Positions 1 through 11,804 of a DNA stretch of 64,000 nucleotides are shown piece after piece (position 1 is the first letter of the stretch; every line of letters begins with the position of its first letter). A program made the position numbers and the translations under genes. The DNA comes from Siphonodentalium dalli (lineage: Eukaryota > Mollusca > Scaphopoda > Gadilida > Siphonodentaliidae). The stretch is from assembly GCA_032622095.1 (NCBI GenBank), contig CP136062.1:134433282-134497281 (forward strand), in the 5' to 3' direction. The notes under the pieces were generated by a model. The model had not been told where the DNA came from. It ran no database searches and saw only the letters and a list, made by a program, of their open reading frames with translations.

Positions 1-3000
1 TACCCTGTGTACTTAAATTGGTGTCTGCCTGGAAAAGTGTTTCAATTAAAACGGTAAGAATTTTCTTGTAATTACTTATGTACAATGACTACTAGTAAGA
101 CATGTTTACTTATTGCAGAATTGAGTATTAATAAATATAAATGATTTGTTCACCTCCAAATTATCAACTTACCCTTGAACCTTCTTATCCTGGCAGCTGC
201 AATGAATCTAAAAAATAATATTGTACCTTACTTTACCTTGGGTAACTACTAGAACTATTTTTTTTGTATTCAAGAATAATATTATAGAATTAAAATAGAA
301 TGACACTTTATGTTAGAGATTTCAATACTGTCTAATTTTTGTTCCAAAATATTGCAATATATATAAATGCCTCAATATATATAAATGCTATACACTTCCA
401 CTCAGTGGTCACTGATGCAATTGAATTTTCACAATCTTGGTATTATTTTCTGCAATTGTGGGTCTGTTTTGAGATGTTTTATAAGAGTTGCTCATTAAAA
501 TTCATAATGATATTTTGAAGTTCAGTACTGGCATATGTAATTTATGGTTTTACAATTAAATGTTAAAGGCCATATCTCTTCAAATTTATGTTAGGTCTAT
601 CTTTTGCTTTTATTGCCTTGCTTGCATCAATAGAGACTGATAGATATATAATTTTACTCATATCCTTGTTTCATATTCTGTGAAAAGTCTTGACAAATTA
701 TTAGAAATTTGTTAACTGCCTTCAACTATCCACACAGCAGTGAGTGTCAGAGTGCTTTGAATTTTTATGATCATGGAAAAAGTATCAATGAACACACTAT
801 ATTGTGCTACATGAAAAAAAAAATATTTGACCATTTCTATCCCACAGGGAAGGTTTCTCACAACCTATAATATATGAGTGACTGCATAATATAATTATAT
901 CTATCAACCTAATTTGACCACAGAAGTGTGACAGAAGCCTGCAATTACTAGATTTCGTTTGAGCCAGAAATTTATATGTTAGTTTAACCCCGGGAGCTGC
1001 GCTGGTGCGGCATAAAAGATCCTGTGCTGGCCAGTGCATTCTCTTATATATGTGAGTCTCTCATAGGGAGCCTCACGTATATAAGAGAATTCACTGGCTT
1101 ATAAGGTGAAGGTAAATATTGTTAGGCCAATACATTCTCTTATATATGCGAGGCTGCCATAGGGAGCGTCGCATATATAAGAGCATGCATTGGCACAGGG
1201 TTTTAGAAAACTGTCATGAAGCTCCAGTCATGGAAGGGTTAAAATTAAATAACTATGTAGATGGTTAATAAGGCTGAACTAGTAAAGTGAACATTATGTT
1301 TCTTCCAGGCTTATCGAAGAAGCATACGGACGTATGTATGATATCAACCATGAACAAAATGAGCTTGATATTGAATTGATGCAATTGGAGGGATTGATGA
1401 AAAGGAGCGAAGATGATTATAGGGAAGCCAGATTGACACAAGGTAACATGTTGTTGAGTGGCACCATGATGAAGTGTGAGAACAGCGAAATGAAGAGAGA
1501 ACTGCGGCAAAAAACTCTGCAACTGGCATCCCTCAGGCAGAAGAAACTGATGAAGGGAAATAAGATTACAAACGAGGTAATGGAGGAAGAGGCAAATGAA
1601 TCTCCTACAGATGAGAAGCAGGGAAATGTTTGCGCTCGTTCCCGGCCACAGTCTGCCAAACCTGCTAAAGCACATTCCAGCAAGGATAATGAGTATCAAG
1701 ATAAATCTCCAAATAATCAATACAAAGCAGACTATGAATCAATGAAGCCGGAAAAGATGCCCAGAATTGATGAGATTGATGAGGCACCTATCAAGCCAGC
1801 AAAAATGTACAAAAATGACTTTGATGACACACCCATCAAGCCAGCAAAGATGTACAAAAATGACTTTGATGACACACCCATCAAGCCAGCAAAGATGTAC
1901 AAAAATGACTTTGATGACACACCCATCAAGCCAGCAAAGATGTACAAAAATGACTTTGATGACACACCCGTCAAGCCAGCAAAGATGTACAAAAATGACT
2001 TTGATGACACACCCATCAAGCCAGCAAAGATGTACAAAAATGACTTTGATGACACACCCATCAAGCCAGCAAAGATGTACAAAAATGACTTTGATGACAC
2101 ACCCATCAAGCCAGCAAAGATGTACAAAAATGACTTTGATGACAGACCCATCAAGCCAGCAAAGATATACAAAAATGATTTTGATGACACACCCATCAAG
2201 CCAGCAAAGATGTACAAAAATGACTTTGATGACACACCCATCAAGCCGGCAAAGATGTACAAAAATGACTTTGATGACACACCCATCAAGCCGGCAAAAA
2301 CCCCAATCAAGCCAGCAAAGATGTACAAAACTGATGTTGATGATTTGCCAATCAAACCGGCAAAAATGTATAAAAATGACTCTGTTAAGTCTGGAACGAT
2401 GCACAAAATTAAATCTGATGATTTATGCATCAAGTCTGCAAAGATGTACAATAATGAGTTTGATGAAAAGCCAATCAAGCCAGAAAATATGTACAGAAAT
2501 GACTTTGATGAGACACCGATCAAGCCAGCAAAGATGTACAAAAATGACTTTGATGAGACACCAATTAAGCCAGCAAAGATGAAAAAAAATGATTTTGATA
2601 ATGCACCTGTGAGACCTGCAAAGATTCAGCAACGTCAAGTCAAGTCGACAATGTCTCTAGTCAAGGAAAAAATGCTACCAGCTGATCCAGACACCAAATA
2701 TCTCTCTGTTCAAAGTGCTATCAGAGACTTGCGTAATTCTGGCACAGTACAGCAATTTACAGGAGTTCGCAGGACAAAGGCAGAGCATTTTATCAAGGTT
2801 CCGACTGGCAATGAAATGGAAATTGACCAACCTGTCATTCCTTACACGAGAAAAAACTCAACTACAGGTTCTCAATTTCTGAAAGAGGAAATTAAACCAC
2901 TGAGGGCGCCTGCACCACCATCATTACCAAAACCTGAGTACTCAAGGCCCAAACGGCCAGTGAAAGCAGGATGTTTGTTACCAAAAATTGGAAATAGTAT

Positions 3001-3187
3001 GGTTGGAAATAAGAATGTTAGTGCACAGAAGGAGATGGCATCACGTAACAAAGTGCAGGAAAAGATGCCATCTGACATTCACTTACCTCAGATTGGGAGC
3101 AATCCAAGATGTGATGCATCCAAGTCTGATTCATCACCAATTGCTCATCATACCAGGTCTCAAACGAATAAGCGTTATTGTCATTAG
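1..3187 (+). CDS. Unknown coiled-coil and 15-aa-repeat protein, 3' end (join <1..53, 1309..3187)
   Basis: Partial gene; the 5' part lies outside the window. Bases 1-53 are open in frame 1 and end in CG followed by a strong donor (GTAAGAA at 54). The next exon starts at 1309 after TTCTTCCAG, and its first G completes the codon (CGG), so a phase-2 intron of 54..1308 keeps the frame. The last exon has no stop until TAG at 3185-3187. Its first ATG is at 1334, but upstream in-frame residues back to 1309 are probably coding too. Domains: an acidic-basic helical, probably coiled-coil start (about residues 1-85 from 1334), a Ser/Pro/Lys linker, the KPAKMYKNDFDDTPI repeat region (about 154-433), and a basic Pro-rich tail. 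There is no signal peptide or membrane segment. I do not recognise the family; a cytoskeletal or nuclear basic protein is conceivable but not shown. Confidence 0.6.
1029..1196. repeat. Hairpin repeat family E (CATTCTCTTATATATG), intronic copies
   Basis: Inverted arms reading CATTCTCTTATATATGCGAG and its complement bracket a short GGGAG centre, with linkers containing GGTAAATATTGTTAGGCCAA. It lies in the intron of the repeat-protein gene. The same family forms the array at 6.77-7.54 kb and copies at 8.8 and 40.9-41.2 kb. Confidence 0.85.
1793..2630 (+). repeat. 45-bp coding minisatellite in the last exon
   Basis: Eleven consecutive 45-bp units (1793-2287), nearly identical at the DNA level, encode IKPAKMYKNDFDDTP-type 15-mers. 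A truncated unit (2288-2308) and about seven diverged units follow to about 2630. The preceding stretch at about 1740-1792 (KPEKMPRIDEIDEAPI) is a degenerate unit. Because 45 is a multiple of three, all other frames on both strands are also open here, so those long overlapping ORFs are shadows. The central units are homogenised while the flanking ones have drifted, as expected of unequal exchange. Confidence 0.95.
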
Positions 3188-3282
3188 ATTATTTTCAGAG
3201 ATTGAAGATGTATGTAATATTAAGGGTTCCACACTTATTATTATACTGAAACCAAAAATGAATATAGTGTGTTTTACATTTG

Positions 3283-4592
3283 CAGAAGAGGTCCGCAGAG
3301 GGTGAATTTAGTGACAAAATCCCACACAGTGGGCTAGCATCACCAAATTCACACTCTGGGAACCTCATTCTGCTTAAGCCTCAACTGCTATGGGAGACCT
3401 AGGATCAGATTGAAGTTGATGTTCACCCATTAGTCACCTCTATTATGCATTTTATCTTCTGCAAATTAGGGGATATAGAAACTGAACAATTTTAGGTAAA
3501 AAGTAACTAAAAACAATGTTAATTTGAGACTATAGAAACTTTGGTGATACTAGCCCGCTGTGCGGGGAAGCATCTCTAAATTCACCCTCTGGGGACCTCA
3601 TTCTGCAAATATCCTGAAGACATACTAAGGTCTGTAAAATACTGACCAGTGTATAAAATAACATGTTTTAAATGAGAAGCTCTACACAAATTTGATTTGG
3701 AATTTTTTTTGAAGCATTTTGATGCCTTAGAGGGAAATCATAAAATATTTTGCAAACTTAATCAATTACCCATCAGGTATAAAATTATATTTGATAATAC
3801 AAGTGCTGAAGGATTTCTATTTATTGGTGGGAAATGTTTAGATAATAAGTTCAACAAGCGGCCATGTTGAACTTATTATCTGAGCCTTTCCTAAGGGAAC
3901 TACTTTTATCAATGAGTGTTTAGTAACGAAAGGGTTAATTTTCAATAACAAAATGATATTCTTTGGAATTTATAGGTCTAGTTTATTTGTCATATTTAGG
4001 TTTGTGATGCTACACCACACAGTGGGCTAACATCACCAAATTCACCCTCTGGGGACATCATTCTACTTGAGCCTTATCTTCTGGGAAGTTTCTATAGTCT
4101 CAAATTAACATCGTATTTAGTAACTTTTTCCCTTCTGTTCTGTTTGCCTACTTCTGTCCCTAATTTGCCGAAGGTAAAATGCATAATTGAGGTGACTAAT
4201 GGGTGAACATCACAAACTTCAACTGATCTGATCCCAGGTCTCCCATAGCAGTTGAGGCCTAATCAATATACCGTCACCAGAGGGTGAATTTGGTGACTGC
4301 TGTGTGGGATAGCATCACTAAATTCACCCCTGGGGACCACATTATTCAGGCTTGTTGGTGTGCAAGCCTTGAAATAGGGTGTCTGTCATTTGCAGAATGA
4401 GGTCCGCAGAGGGTGAATTTAGTGATGCTACCCCACACAGCAGGCTAGCATCACCAAATTCACCCTCTGGGAATCTCATTCTGCCGAGGTGTAAGCAGAA
4501 TGAGGTCCCCAGAGGGTGAATTTGGTGATGCTAGCCCGCTATGCGGGCTAGCATAACTAAATTCACCCTCTGGGGACCTCATTCTGCAAATG
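3283..4592. repeat. Block of palindromic modules (GGTGAATTTGGTGATGCTA) with a large inverted pair
   Basis: At least six copies of a short palindromic module occur: GAGGTCCGCAGAGGGTGAAT, then a CCCACACAGTGGGCTAGCAT centre, then ATTCACCCTCTGGGGACCTC. They lie near 3283-3372, 3545-3605, 4010-4070, 4268-4350, 4395-4475 and 4493-4592. Between them, 3371-3541 is the diverged reverse complement of 4096-4260, so 3371-4260 can fold back with arms of about 170 bp. A second hairpin element sits in the loop (3792-3895). No coding sequence is seen. Confidence 0.8.
3792..3895. mobile_element. Short foldback element (GATAATACAAGTGC family), copy 1
   Basis: Contains the hairpin GATAATAAGTTCAAC / GTTGAACTTATTATC. 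It matches the reverse complement of 24790-24900 over its whole length (GATAATACAAGTGC...GGGAACTAC). A terminal fragment (TTATTATCAGAGCCTTTCCC) recurs near 63910. Confidence 0.7.
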
Positions 4593-4599
4593 ACAGACA

Positions 4600-4999
4600 C
4601 ACTATTCAGGCTTGTTGGTTTGGATGTCTGGAACCCTGAATACATCTTTAATAACTATTTAAAGTCTTTCAAGTCAGCAGGTCTGCATTATGAATTCTAG
4701 TATACTTTTGTATGGCTAAAATTGTCTGTGTTTATACTAACCTGACAGACCAACTCAAATAATTAAAATGCTTTCCTAGCTACCATACCAACAAGGGCAT
4801 ATTTGTGTGCATTCCTCCAATTTTTGTGTGCCTATCATGTAAATTGAGTTTAAATCCAGGCTAATATATGACCAGTAGGAGTGACAGAAAGTACATATAC
4901 CAACTTTGTATTTCTTTCATTCACCAGTAAGGTTGGGTATAGATTCTTTGAAGTTGGTGGTAATTATGCAGTAAACCATGTCCATATTTATGGAAATGG

Positions 5000-5034
<35 letters not shown>

Positions 5035-5690
5035 AAATACCTGTTAGCAGAAACACAGACAAAAGTAATCTGCATCATATTATTATAGATGCACTCAGAT
5101 TTCTAATTCACTGCAATGGAAATAATCACAATCCAATGTCAATGAATTCAAAGTATTGTTGCTGCCCTATAAGCATGTGATTTTGTATTTATTACACACT
5201 TGTCTGTGACCTGATATTTTCCAATAGTTTCCTATCACCACCTGTTATATAGTCATGGTTAAAATAATATTCTACTGTGTTACTCTTATTTGGAATCTTA
5301 CAGTTTACTTCCATCAATTTCATTGCACATGGTTGTCTAGATAAAGGAATGGATGCTCATATGGTGAGGTCATAACTAAATATTGAAGCCAAACATACTG
5401 TTTAAACTCCCAATTTTATGATATACTGGTATATTATCAGTTTATGTTATAAAACATTAGAAAGATGACACTCTAAAATATTTGTACTAGTTTGTGAGCG
5501 TTTTTATGTCATCACAAACCACAATATCAGTTCAATCAATTTACATTATTTCAAATTTCGATGATAAGCAGAGAATCGAGGAGAAAAAGGAAGTCCCTTT
5601 TTTTCTTGTTGAAAAGAAATGTTTCCTTTTTGTAGACACTTTTAAGTCATATATAAGTCAGAATTGCCATTATCATGGCCTAGTTAATAC
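4600..5690. other. No gene seen; AT-rich, (TA)n near 5002-5031
   Basis: AT-rich DNA with a (TA)n microsatellite. No exon, RNA gene or recognisable transposon. Confidence 0.6.
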
Positions 5691-5695
5691 ATCAA

Positions 5696-6135
5696 AGGCC
5701 CACTTAATTTTCGAATCACCAGATCACATTATATACAACATATTCCATGTTATATACCATTTGAAATAGGAAGCTTCAAAACATTGTATTATTAACTGAT
5801 CCGTTCGAATAAACTGGGAACATGTTGTTTTTGTCGAGTTATCAAGGTGTGTCCTGTATTTAATTTTGATCCGGACTATACTATAAAGTCTATTATACTC
5901 AATGGAAGGGGAATAACTCTATCTCTTAGTTTGATTTCTGATGCATTTTTGGTTGACAAGTGGGGGAAGTCTTGGAATGAATCTGTATCACTTGGTGGAC
6001 AGTCCTAGGCCACAGCAGTTTCGTATTCTGGTGGAATATATATTTGTTTTGGTTCCTCTTCCAAATTGGTTCCTCTTCCAAGTGGTATATAATATGGAAA
6101 AATGTTATCTGGGCATTCGAAAATTAAGTGGGCCT
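5696..6135. mobile_element. TTAA MITE family B (AGGCCCACTTAATTTTCGA), copy 1
   Basis: 440-bp element with ends AGGCCCACTTAATTTTCGA and TCGAAAATTAAGTGGGCCT, flanked by TCAA (a mutated TTAA) and TTAA. It shares internal sequence with copies at 10416, 11974 and 21400. The short ORFs in it are accidental. Assignment to a piggyBac-like superfamily is inferred from the TTAA target only. Confidence 0.8.
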
Positions 6136-6421
6136 TTAAGTGATGCCATGAGTAAATCTTACTGGGAATGTCTGGGATACTGGAATTGACATGTTATGAC
6201 AAACAAATCGAGCATTTCATTCATTTTGTATTAGCAATTTGCTTTTCAGATTTGCACATATGGAGACTGTGATGGAGATTGCTCCACTAGAATTCATTTA
6301 ACTCAAAAGTTTTTCTGTAGCTAAGCTACAAATAGAAGTGACTGGATCTTGTTCTTTAAAATTAAGTTTGAGCTGTTCAATTAAAGAGTGGAAATAATTG
6401 AGACATTATAATACAGGCATA

Positions 6422-6632
6422 CAGTAATGCCCTAAATAATCGACCCCTTAACCACAGCAGAATTATGGGTAACTTTTCAGGATTTAGTCGGAAATATGGC
6501 TTGTTGCCATTCATCAGAAAGCTCTCACAGAGATTTCCGATGAATGGCAACAAGCCATATTTCTGACTAAATCCTGAAAAGTTACCCATAATTCTGCTGT
6601 GGTTAAGGGGTCGATTATTTAGGGCATTACTG
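6422..6632. mobile_element. Palindromic TA-flanked MITE (CAGTAATGCCCTAAATAATC), copy 1
   Basis: 211 bp, almost a perfect palindrome. Arms run from CAGTAATGCCC through the centre at about 6525 to GGGCATTACTG, with a TA dinucleotide on both sides. CAGT ends and a TA duplication are the hallmarks of Tc1/mariner/pogo-type elements (established knowledge); no transposase is present. Confidence 0.92.
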
Positions 6633-6764
6633 TATGAAATTGACTATCATGAGTCTTGGTTTTGTACCATTTTCATAGATCTTATAGGGAAGATAGATTT
6701 GGAAGGTTTGGAAGGTTATTTTTAACCCTATCATGATGAGAGCTGAGCTGGTGCAGAATTAAAG

Positions 6765-7536
6765 ATCCTGTTCCAGTGCATTCTCTTATATATATATCTC
6801 CCATAGGGAGCCTCATGTAAATAAGAGAATGCACTGGCTTACATGGTCAAGGTTAATATTGTTACTAGTAGGTCAATGCATTCTCTTATAAATGCGAGGC
6901 TCCTTATGGGCCGGAGTCTCGCATTTATAAGAGAATGCATTGACCTAACAATATTAACCTTGACCATGTAAGCCAGTGCATTCTCTTATAAATGCGAGGC
7001 ACCTTATGGGCCGGAGTCTCGCATTTATAAGAGAATTCACTGGCACGGTCACGGTAATATTGTTAGGCCAATGCATTCTCTTATAAATGCGAGGCTCCTT
7101 ATGGGCTGGAGTCTCGCATTTATAAGAGAATTCACTGGCTTACATGGTCAAGGTTAATATTGTTATGTCAATGCATTCTCTTATAAATGCGAGGCTCCTT
7201 ATGGGCCGGAGTCTCGCATATACAAGAGCATGCACTGGCTTACACGGTCAAGGTTAATATTGTTAGGTCAATGCATTCTCTTATAAATGCGAGGCACCTT
7301 ATGGGCCGGAGTCTCGCATTTATAAGAGAATTCACTGGCACGGTCACGGTAATATTGTTAGGCCAATGCATTCTCTTATAAATGCGAGGCTCCTTATGGG
7401 CCGGAGTCTCGCATATACAAGAGAATGCACTGGCTTAAACGGTCAAGGTTAATATTGTTAGGCCAATGCATTCTCTTATAAATGTGAAGCTCCTTATGGG
7501 CCGGAGTCTCGCATATATAAGAGAATACATTGGCAC
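6765..7536. repeat. Tandem array of about eight hairpins (family E)
   Basis: About eight units of roughly 95-100 bp. Each is a hairpin with arms of about 25-30 bp (CATTCTCTTATAAATGCGAG, loop around TTATGGGCC, complementary arm), joined by linkers such as GGTCAAGGTTAATATTGTTA. One linker pair (about 6840-6975) is itself inverted, making a longer palindrome. Every unit is self-complementary, so a transcript would form a chain of stem-loops. Confidence 0.93.
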
Positions 7537-7539
7537 CTG

Positions 7540-8090
7540 GAACCTCCAACCATGAAACCGTTTATTTAACAGCTCAAATTTAACTTTAAAGAACAAGGTC
7601 CAATCACTTGTAGCCTAGCTGGCTATCAACAGAATAGTCAAAGATAAATGAATATTCCAGTGGAACAACCTCCATCATAGTGACGAGGTAAAATCTGAAC
7701 ATGAGTGACATAGTCGTCATTTCGTTTTTCATGGTGATTTCTAATTTGCAACTTTTGTTTGGATACACAGTGTATTTATGGTGATCACGCCTGTTTTTCA
7801 TTTGCTTTACCATAGACTTAGCCATGGACTTAGCTTATAAAATTACTTTTGATGTGTGCTTTGTTTTCTATACATGCTTGAAAATCATTTTCTTTCATTC
7901 AATAGTCCACCCTTCTCTCTAATTTACACTTGTACTCACTAGAACAGTAATTGTTAAGGTGGCTACAGATTTAAGAATTTGGACACTTAAGTTTCTTTAA
8001 TTTGATGTGCACTGGTTTGTTATTCTCAAATAACTGGAAGCTACTGGTTACTACTGTTCATGTTCTTACATCTATAGTCACCTCCGATGT
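7540..8090. other. No gene seen
   Basis: Between the hairpin array and the second TA MITE I see no exon with supporting splice sites; the open stretches are short and composition-driven. Confidence 0.5.
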
Positions 8091-8091
8091 A

Positions 8092-8304
8092 CAGTAATGC
8101 CCTAAATAATCGACTCCTTATCCACATCAGAATTATGGGTAACTTTTCAGGATTTAGTCGGAAATATGGCTTGTTACCATTCATCAGAAAGCTCTCACTG
8201 AGAGCTTTCCAATGAATGGCAACAAGCCATATTTCCGACAAAATCCTGAAAATTTACCCATAATTCTGCTGTGGTTAAGGAGTCGATTGTTTAGGGCATT
8301 ACTG
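8092..8304. mobile_element. Palindromic TA-flanked MITE, copy 2
   Basis: 213 bp, same family as 6422-6632, with CAGTAATGCCC ends, TA on both sides and a nearly perfect palindrome. A few substitutions (for example CCACATCAG in the left arm) break pairing. Confidence 0.92.
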
Positions 8305-8804
8305 TATTACATTTATGGGGCTAAGATGATTAATAGATGCTATAAGATGTAACCAATGTTCGAATTCATTCATTCATTTATTGATGAATAGATAGATGTA
8401 TTTTTCACAAACTGGTGTATGAGTGATTGAAGATTGAGAACGATGGATAGATGGCATGTTGGTAGCTAAATCTTAAAACTAATTTCCAAGTATTTCACCA
8501 ATTATATCAGTTGATATAATACATCAAGTTTCAATGGGTAACACAGATAATTTATTATCTTTAGTTGTTTCAAATCATCAGTTTAAGTGAACATCTCATT
8601 GAGACAGGATACAATTATGTTAGATATATTAAAGTGCTACCAATTTTTCTACCGTTGACAGTGCTGTTGAGGTCTAAAATATTTCTAAATGTCCTAAACT
8701 ACTATAGAATTATTAATTTTCAAATTTTGGCAATTTTATTAGGAACAATTTAACTAAGCAGTTCCTGTTCATATTCTCATCAATAAAATAAACCCTTTAA
8801 AGAT

Positions 8805-8966
8805 CCTGTGCCAGTGTATTCTCTGATATATGCAAATCTCCTCAGGATCCTCACATATATAAGAGAATTCACTGACCTTACAAGGTCGAGGTAAATACTC
8901 TTAGGCCAATGTATTCTCTTATATATGCATTGGGAGCCTCGCATATATAAGAGAATACATTGGCAC
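8805..8966. repeat. Hairpin repeat family E, dispersed copy
   Basis: Two hairpins with TATTCTCTTATATATGC-type arms and a linker containing GGTAAATACTCTTAGGCCAA, diverged from the main array. Confidence 0.8.
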
Positions 8967-9245
8967 ATGATTTTAGCAAAATTTCAGAAAGCTCCAATTA
9001 TGGAAGTGTTAATTGAACATAATGTCTGTTGAGGTATAACGCTTATGACTAGACATGTGGCTGTGCTGTTTAATTGTTATTAATCAAACCTTTGTGTCTG
9101 TCATCTTAGCTTCTGTGATCTATCCCATTCTGTTTTGTATATAGTGCAATAAAATATTTAAAACTCAAAAAATATTTTCTCATTTGTCCTATCTCCCGAA
9201 TCTCAATAATAAGCCCAGTCACTCAGTGAAATCCTCAATGATATA

Positions 9246-9458
9246 CAGTAATGCCCTAAATAATCGACTCCTTAACCACAGCAGAATTATGGGTAATTTT
9301 TCAGGATTTAGTCGGAAATATGGCTTGCTGCCTTTCATCGGAGAGCTTTCAATGAGAGCTTTCCGATGAATGGCAACAAGCCATATTTCCGACTAAATCC
9401 TGAAAAGTTACCCATAATTCTGCTGTGGTTAAGGAGTCGATTATTTAGGGCATTACTG
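9246..9458. mobile_element. Palindromic TA-flanked MITE, copy 3
   Basis: 213 bp, CAGTAATGCCC ends, TA on both sides. It is the third copy of the family within 3.1 kb. Confidence 0.92.
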
Positions 9459-9815
9459 TAATCATGTGACTCTAGACTTCATTAACCACAGGTAAGGCCA
9501 ATATAAAAAAAATGCTTGATTTATATCCCCTCCTCAATTTTTTTTATTTGAATATCTTTTATGTAAACTTTTTTCTCATGCCTTATTTTCAAATTACATT
9601 TCAATGATCCATTAATCAGTCTATTTTGATCATATTGGACAATCTAAATGACCTTGTATTATATAAGATTGGATACTAATTCAATATATAGAACTGTCCA
9701 TGACCATTTATATGTTAGGAAGAATAAAATATAAAAATATATTTTGCCCTTCCGCCTCATTTTTCTGAAAAAGTTGGATGTAAATCTAGCAATTTATTTA
9801 TATTGGCCTAATAGA

Positions 9816-11262
9816 AGGCCATTTTGGATCGGCGTGGGGTGAATATTTAGATTGGGGCCACCTACAATACCCATTTATTTGACCTAAATCGGTCATGGGG
9901 CCGAGAAATTTGATTGGTGCCATATTTGAACCCATCTAGACAGTGACCATTTTGGACCGGCATGGGGTGAATATGTAGATGGGCTTGGGGGCCACCCTAC
10001 AACACCCTTTGCTTGACCTAAATCGGTCAAGGGGCCAAGAAATGGCATGGTTGCCCTACATGTATTTTTGAACCAATCTTTCTGGACGGTGGCATTTTGG
10101 ATCAGGGTGGGGTGAATATTTATATTGGTCTGGGGGCCACCCTACAACACCCTTTCCTTGACCTTAATTGATCAAGGGGCAGAGAAATGGCATGGGTGCC
10201 CTATTTGAACCCATATCGACGCTGGCCATTTTAGATCGGCATGGGGTGAATATTATTTAGATTGGCTTCAGGGCCACCCTACCTAAGTCGGTCAAGGGGC
10301 TGAGAAATGGCACGGGTGCCCTATTTGAACCCCTCTGGATGGCAGCTATTTTGGAGTGGGGTGAATATTTAGTTGGCTTGGTGGGCCACCCTACAACATC
10401 ATGTGTTTGACTTAAAGGCCCTCTTAATTTTTGAACCCCCCCATATCATTTTATCTAAAATATATGGCATATATACCATTTGAAAAAGGAAGCTCCAAAA
10501 CATTGTTCAGTGTAATAAGCTGTGAACATGTGATTTGTGTTGAGATACCGACTTGTGTTCTGTGCTCAAGTTTCATTATTTCAATGGAAGGGAAATAACT
10601 CTATATCTTATAAGATATAGAGTTATTCCCCTTCCATTGCAAATACATTTTTAGTTTGAATTCTGTTGCATTCTGAGAGCCATAACAGGGAAAATCTTTC
10701 TATGATTTCGGCTGTTTTCTATTAATTTCTGAGACACAGATGTTTCAAACGGTAACGAATTATCTTTTTAAGCATATTTTAATCATAGCTTGTTATTAAA
10801 ACCGTATATCAAGCACTATAACAAAATAATTGGCGACTCGAAAATTGAATGGGCCTTTATATCCGAGAAATGGCATGGGTGCCCTATTTGAACCCCTCTG
10901 GATGGTGGCCATTTTGGATCGGAGTGGGTGAATATTTAGATTGGCTTGATGGCCACCCTATAAAACACCATTTGTTTGGCCTAAATCAGTCAAGGGTCCG
11001 AGAAATGCCATGGGTGCCCTATTTGAACCCCTCGGGGTGAATATTTAGATTGTTATTTTGGATGGGGGTGGGGTGAGCATTGAGATTGGCTTGGGTGTCA
11101 CCATACAACACCCTTTGTTTGACCTAAATCGGCCAAGGGACCGAGAAATGGCATGGGTGCCCTATTTGAACCCCTCTAGACGACCATTTTGGGTCGGGGT
11201 GCATGGAAAGAGTGACTTGTGGGCCACCCTACAGCACCCTTTGTTTGACCTAAATATACAAG
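9816..11262. repeat. 135-140-bp satellite, about eight diverged units
   Basis: Head-to-tail units contain GGCCATTTTGGATCGG, GGGGTGAATATTTAGATTGG, GGGCCACCCTACAACACCC, TTGACCTAAATCGGTCAAGG and GAAATGGCATGGGTGCCC. The array is interrupted by a TTAA MITE at 10416-10856. The same satellite lies in reverse orientation at about 60530-61090. The ORFs across it are repeat artefacts. Confidence 0.9.
10416..10856. mobile_element. TTAA MITE family B, copy 2, inserted in the satellite
   Basis: 441 bp, left flank TTAA (10412-10415), right flank TTAT. The satellite resumes directly after it. An internal hairpin around 10590-10635 (AACTCTATATCTTATAAGAT) is shared in part with the other copies. Confidence 0.88.
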
Positions 11263-11427
11263 ATTTTGATTTTTGAATAAAGAACATCGAATGGAAGTCA
11301 CCTTCGCTGCGTGAGTGTAAATAGAGTTATTCCTCTTTATCCAGAGGAGCGGAGAAATTCTTCTGACGATGCTGTGAATGTATATAATACATGGGCTTGC
11401 AATGCAAGTCTAATCGATTTAAAGTGA

Positions 11428-11800
11428 TGTGAAACACTCCGGTAGGGTAATCAAATAGAAATGGAGACAAATCTTATTCAAAGTAGTTGTTTTACAAATA
11501 TTATATGTAAATTGACAACACACACCATCTTTCTTATATATTAATTAAATGCATTGACTGTCACGGCGATGGCGAAATCGTTTTCGTTTGTTTATCGCCG
11601 ATAGATGCGTCCCGAATCGAGTAGTAAATATTTACAATTGAGCATAGTTCAGACGATGTTTTCTATGGAGCGGTACGGTCGATTTGCTTGAGATTTTCGG
11701 CGATGTTAGTAGAATGCTACATTCCTCCAGTTGGCATAGCACCTGGATACTAACTTATCAGTTATGCACGCACCCGAACAAGTACGTACAAGTATATGTC
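11428..11800. repeat. Repeat starting AGTGATGTGAAACACTC, next to a TTAA MITE
   Basis: Shares ordered blocks with 43600-43870 (AGTGATGTGAAACACTC, AAAGTAGTT, AAATGCA-TGACT, AAATATTTACAATT). In both places it is followed directly by a family A MITE end. It is probably a diverged transposon; type unknown. Confidence 0.55.
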
Positions 11801-11804
11801 TTTA

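Noticed and set aside
1732..2582. Long minus- and plus-strand ORFs over the 45-bp repeat
   Set aside because: A 45-bp repeat keeps all frames open; only frame 1334 joins spliced flanking sequence and continues beyond the repeat.
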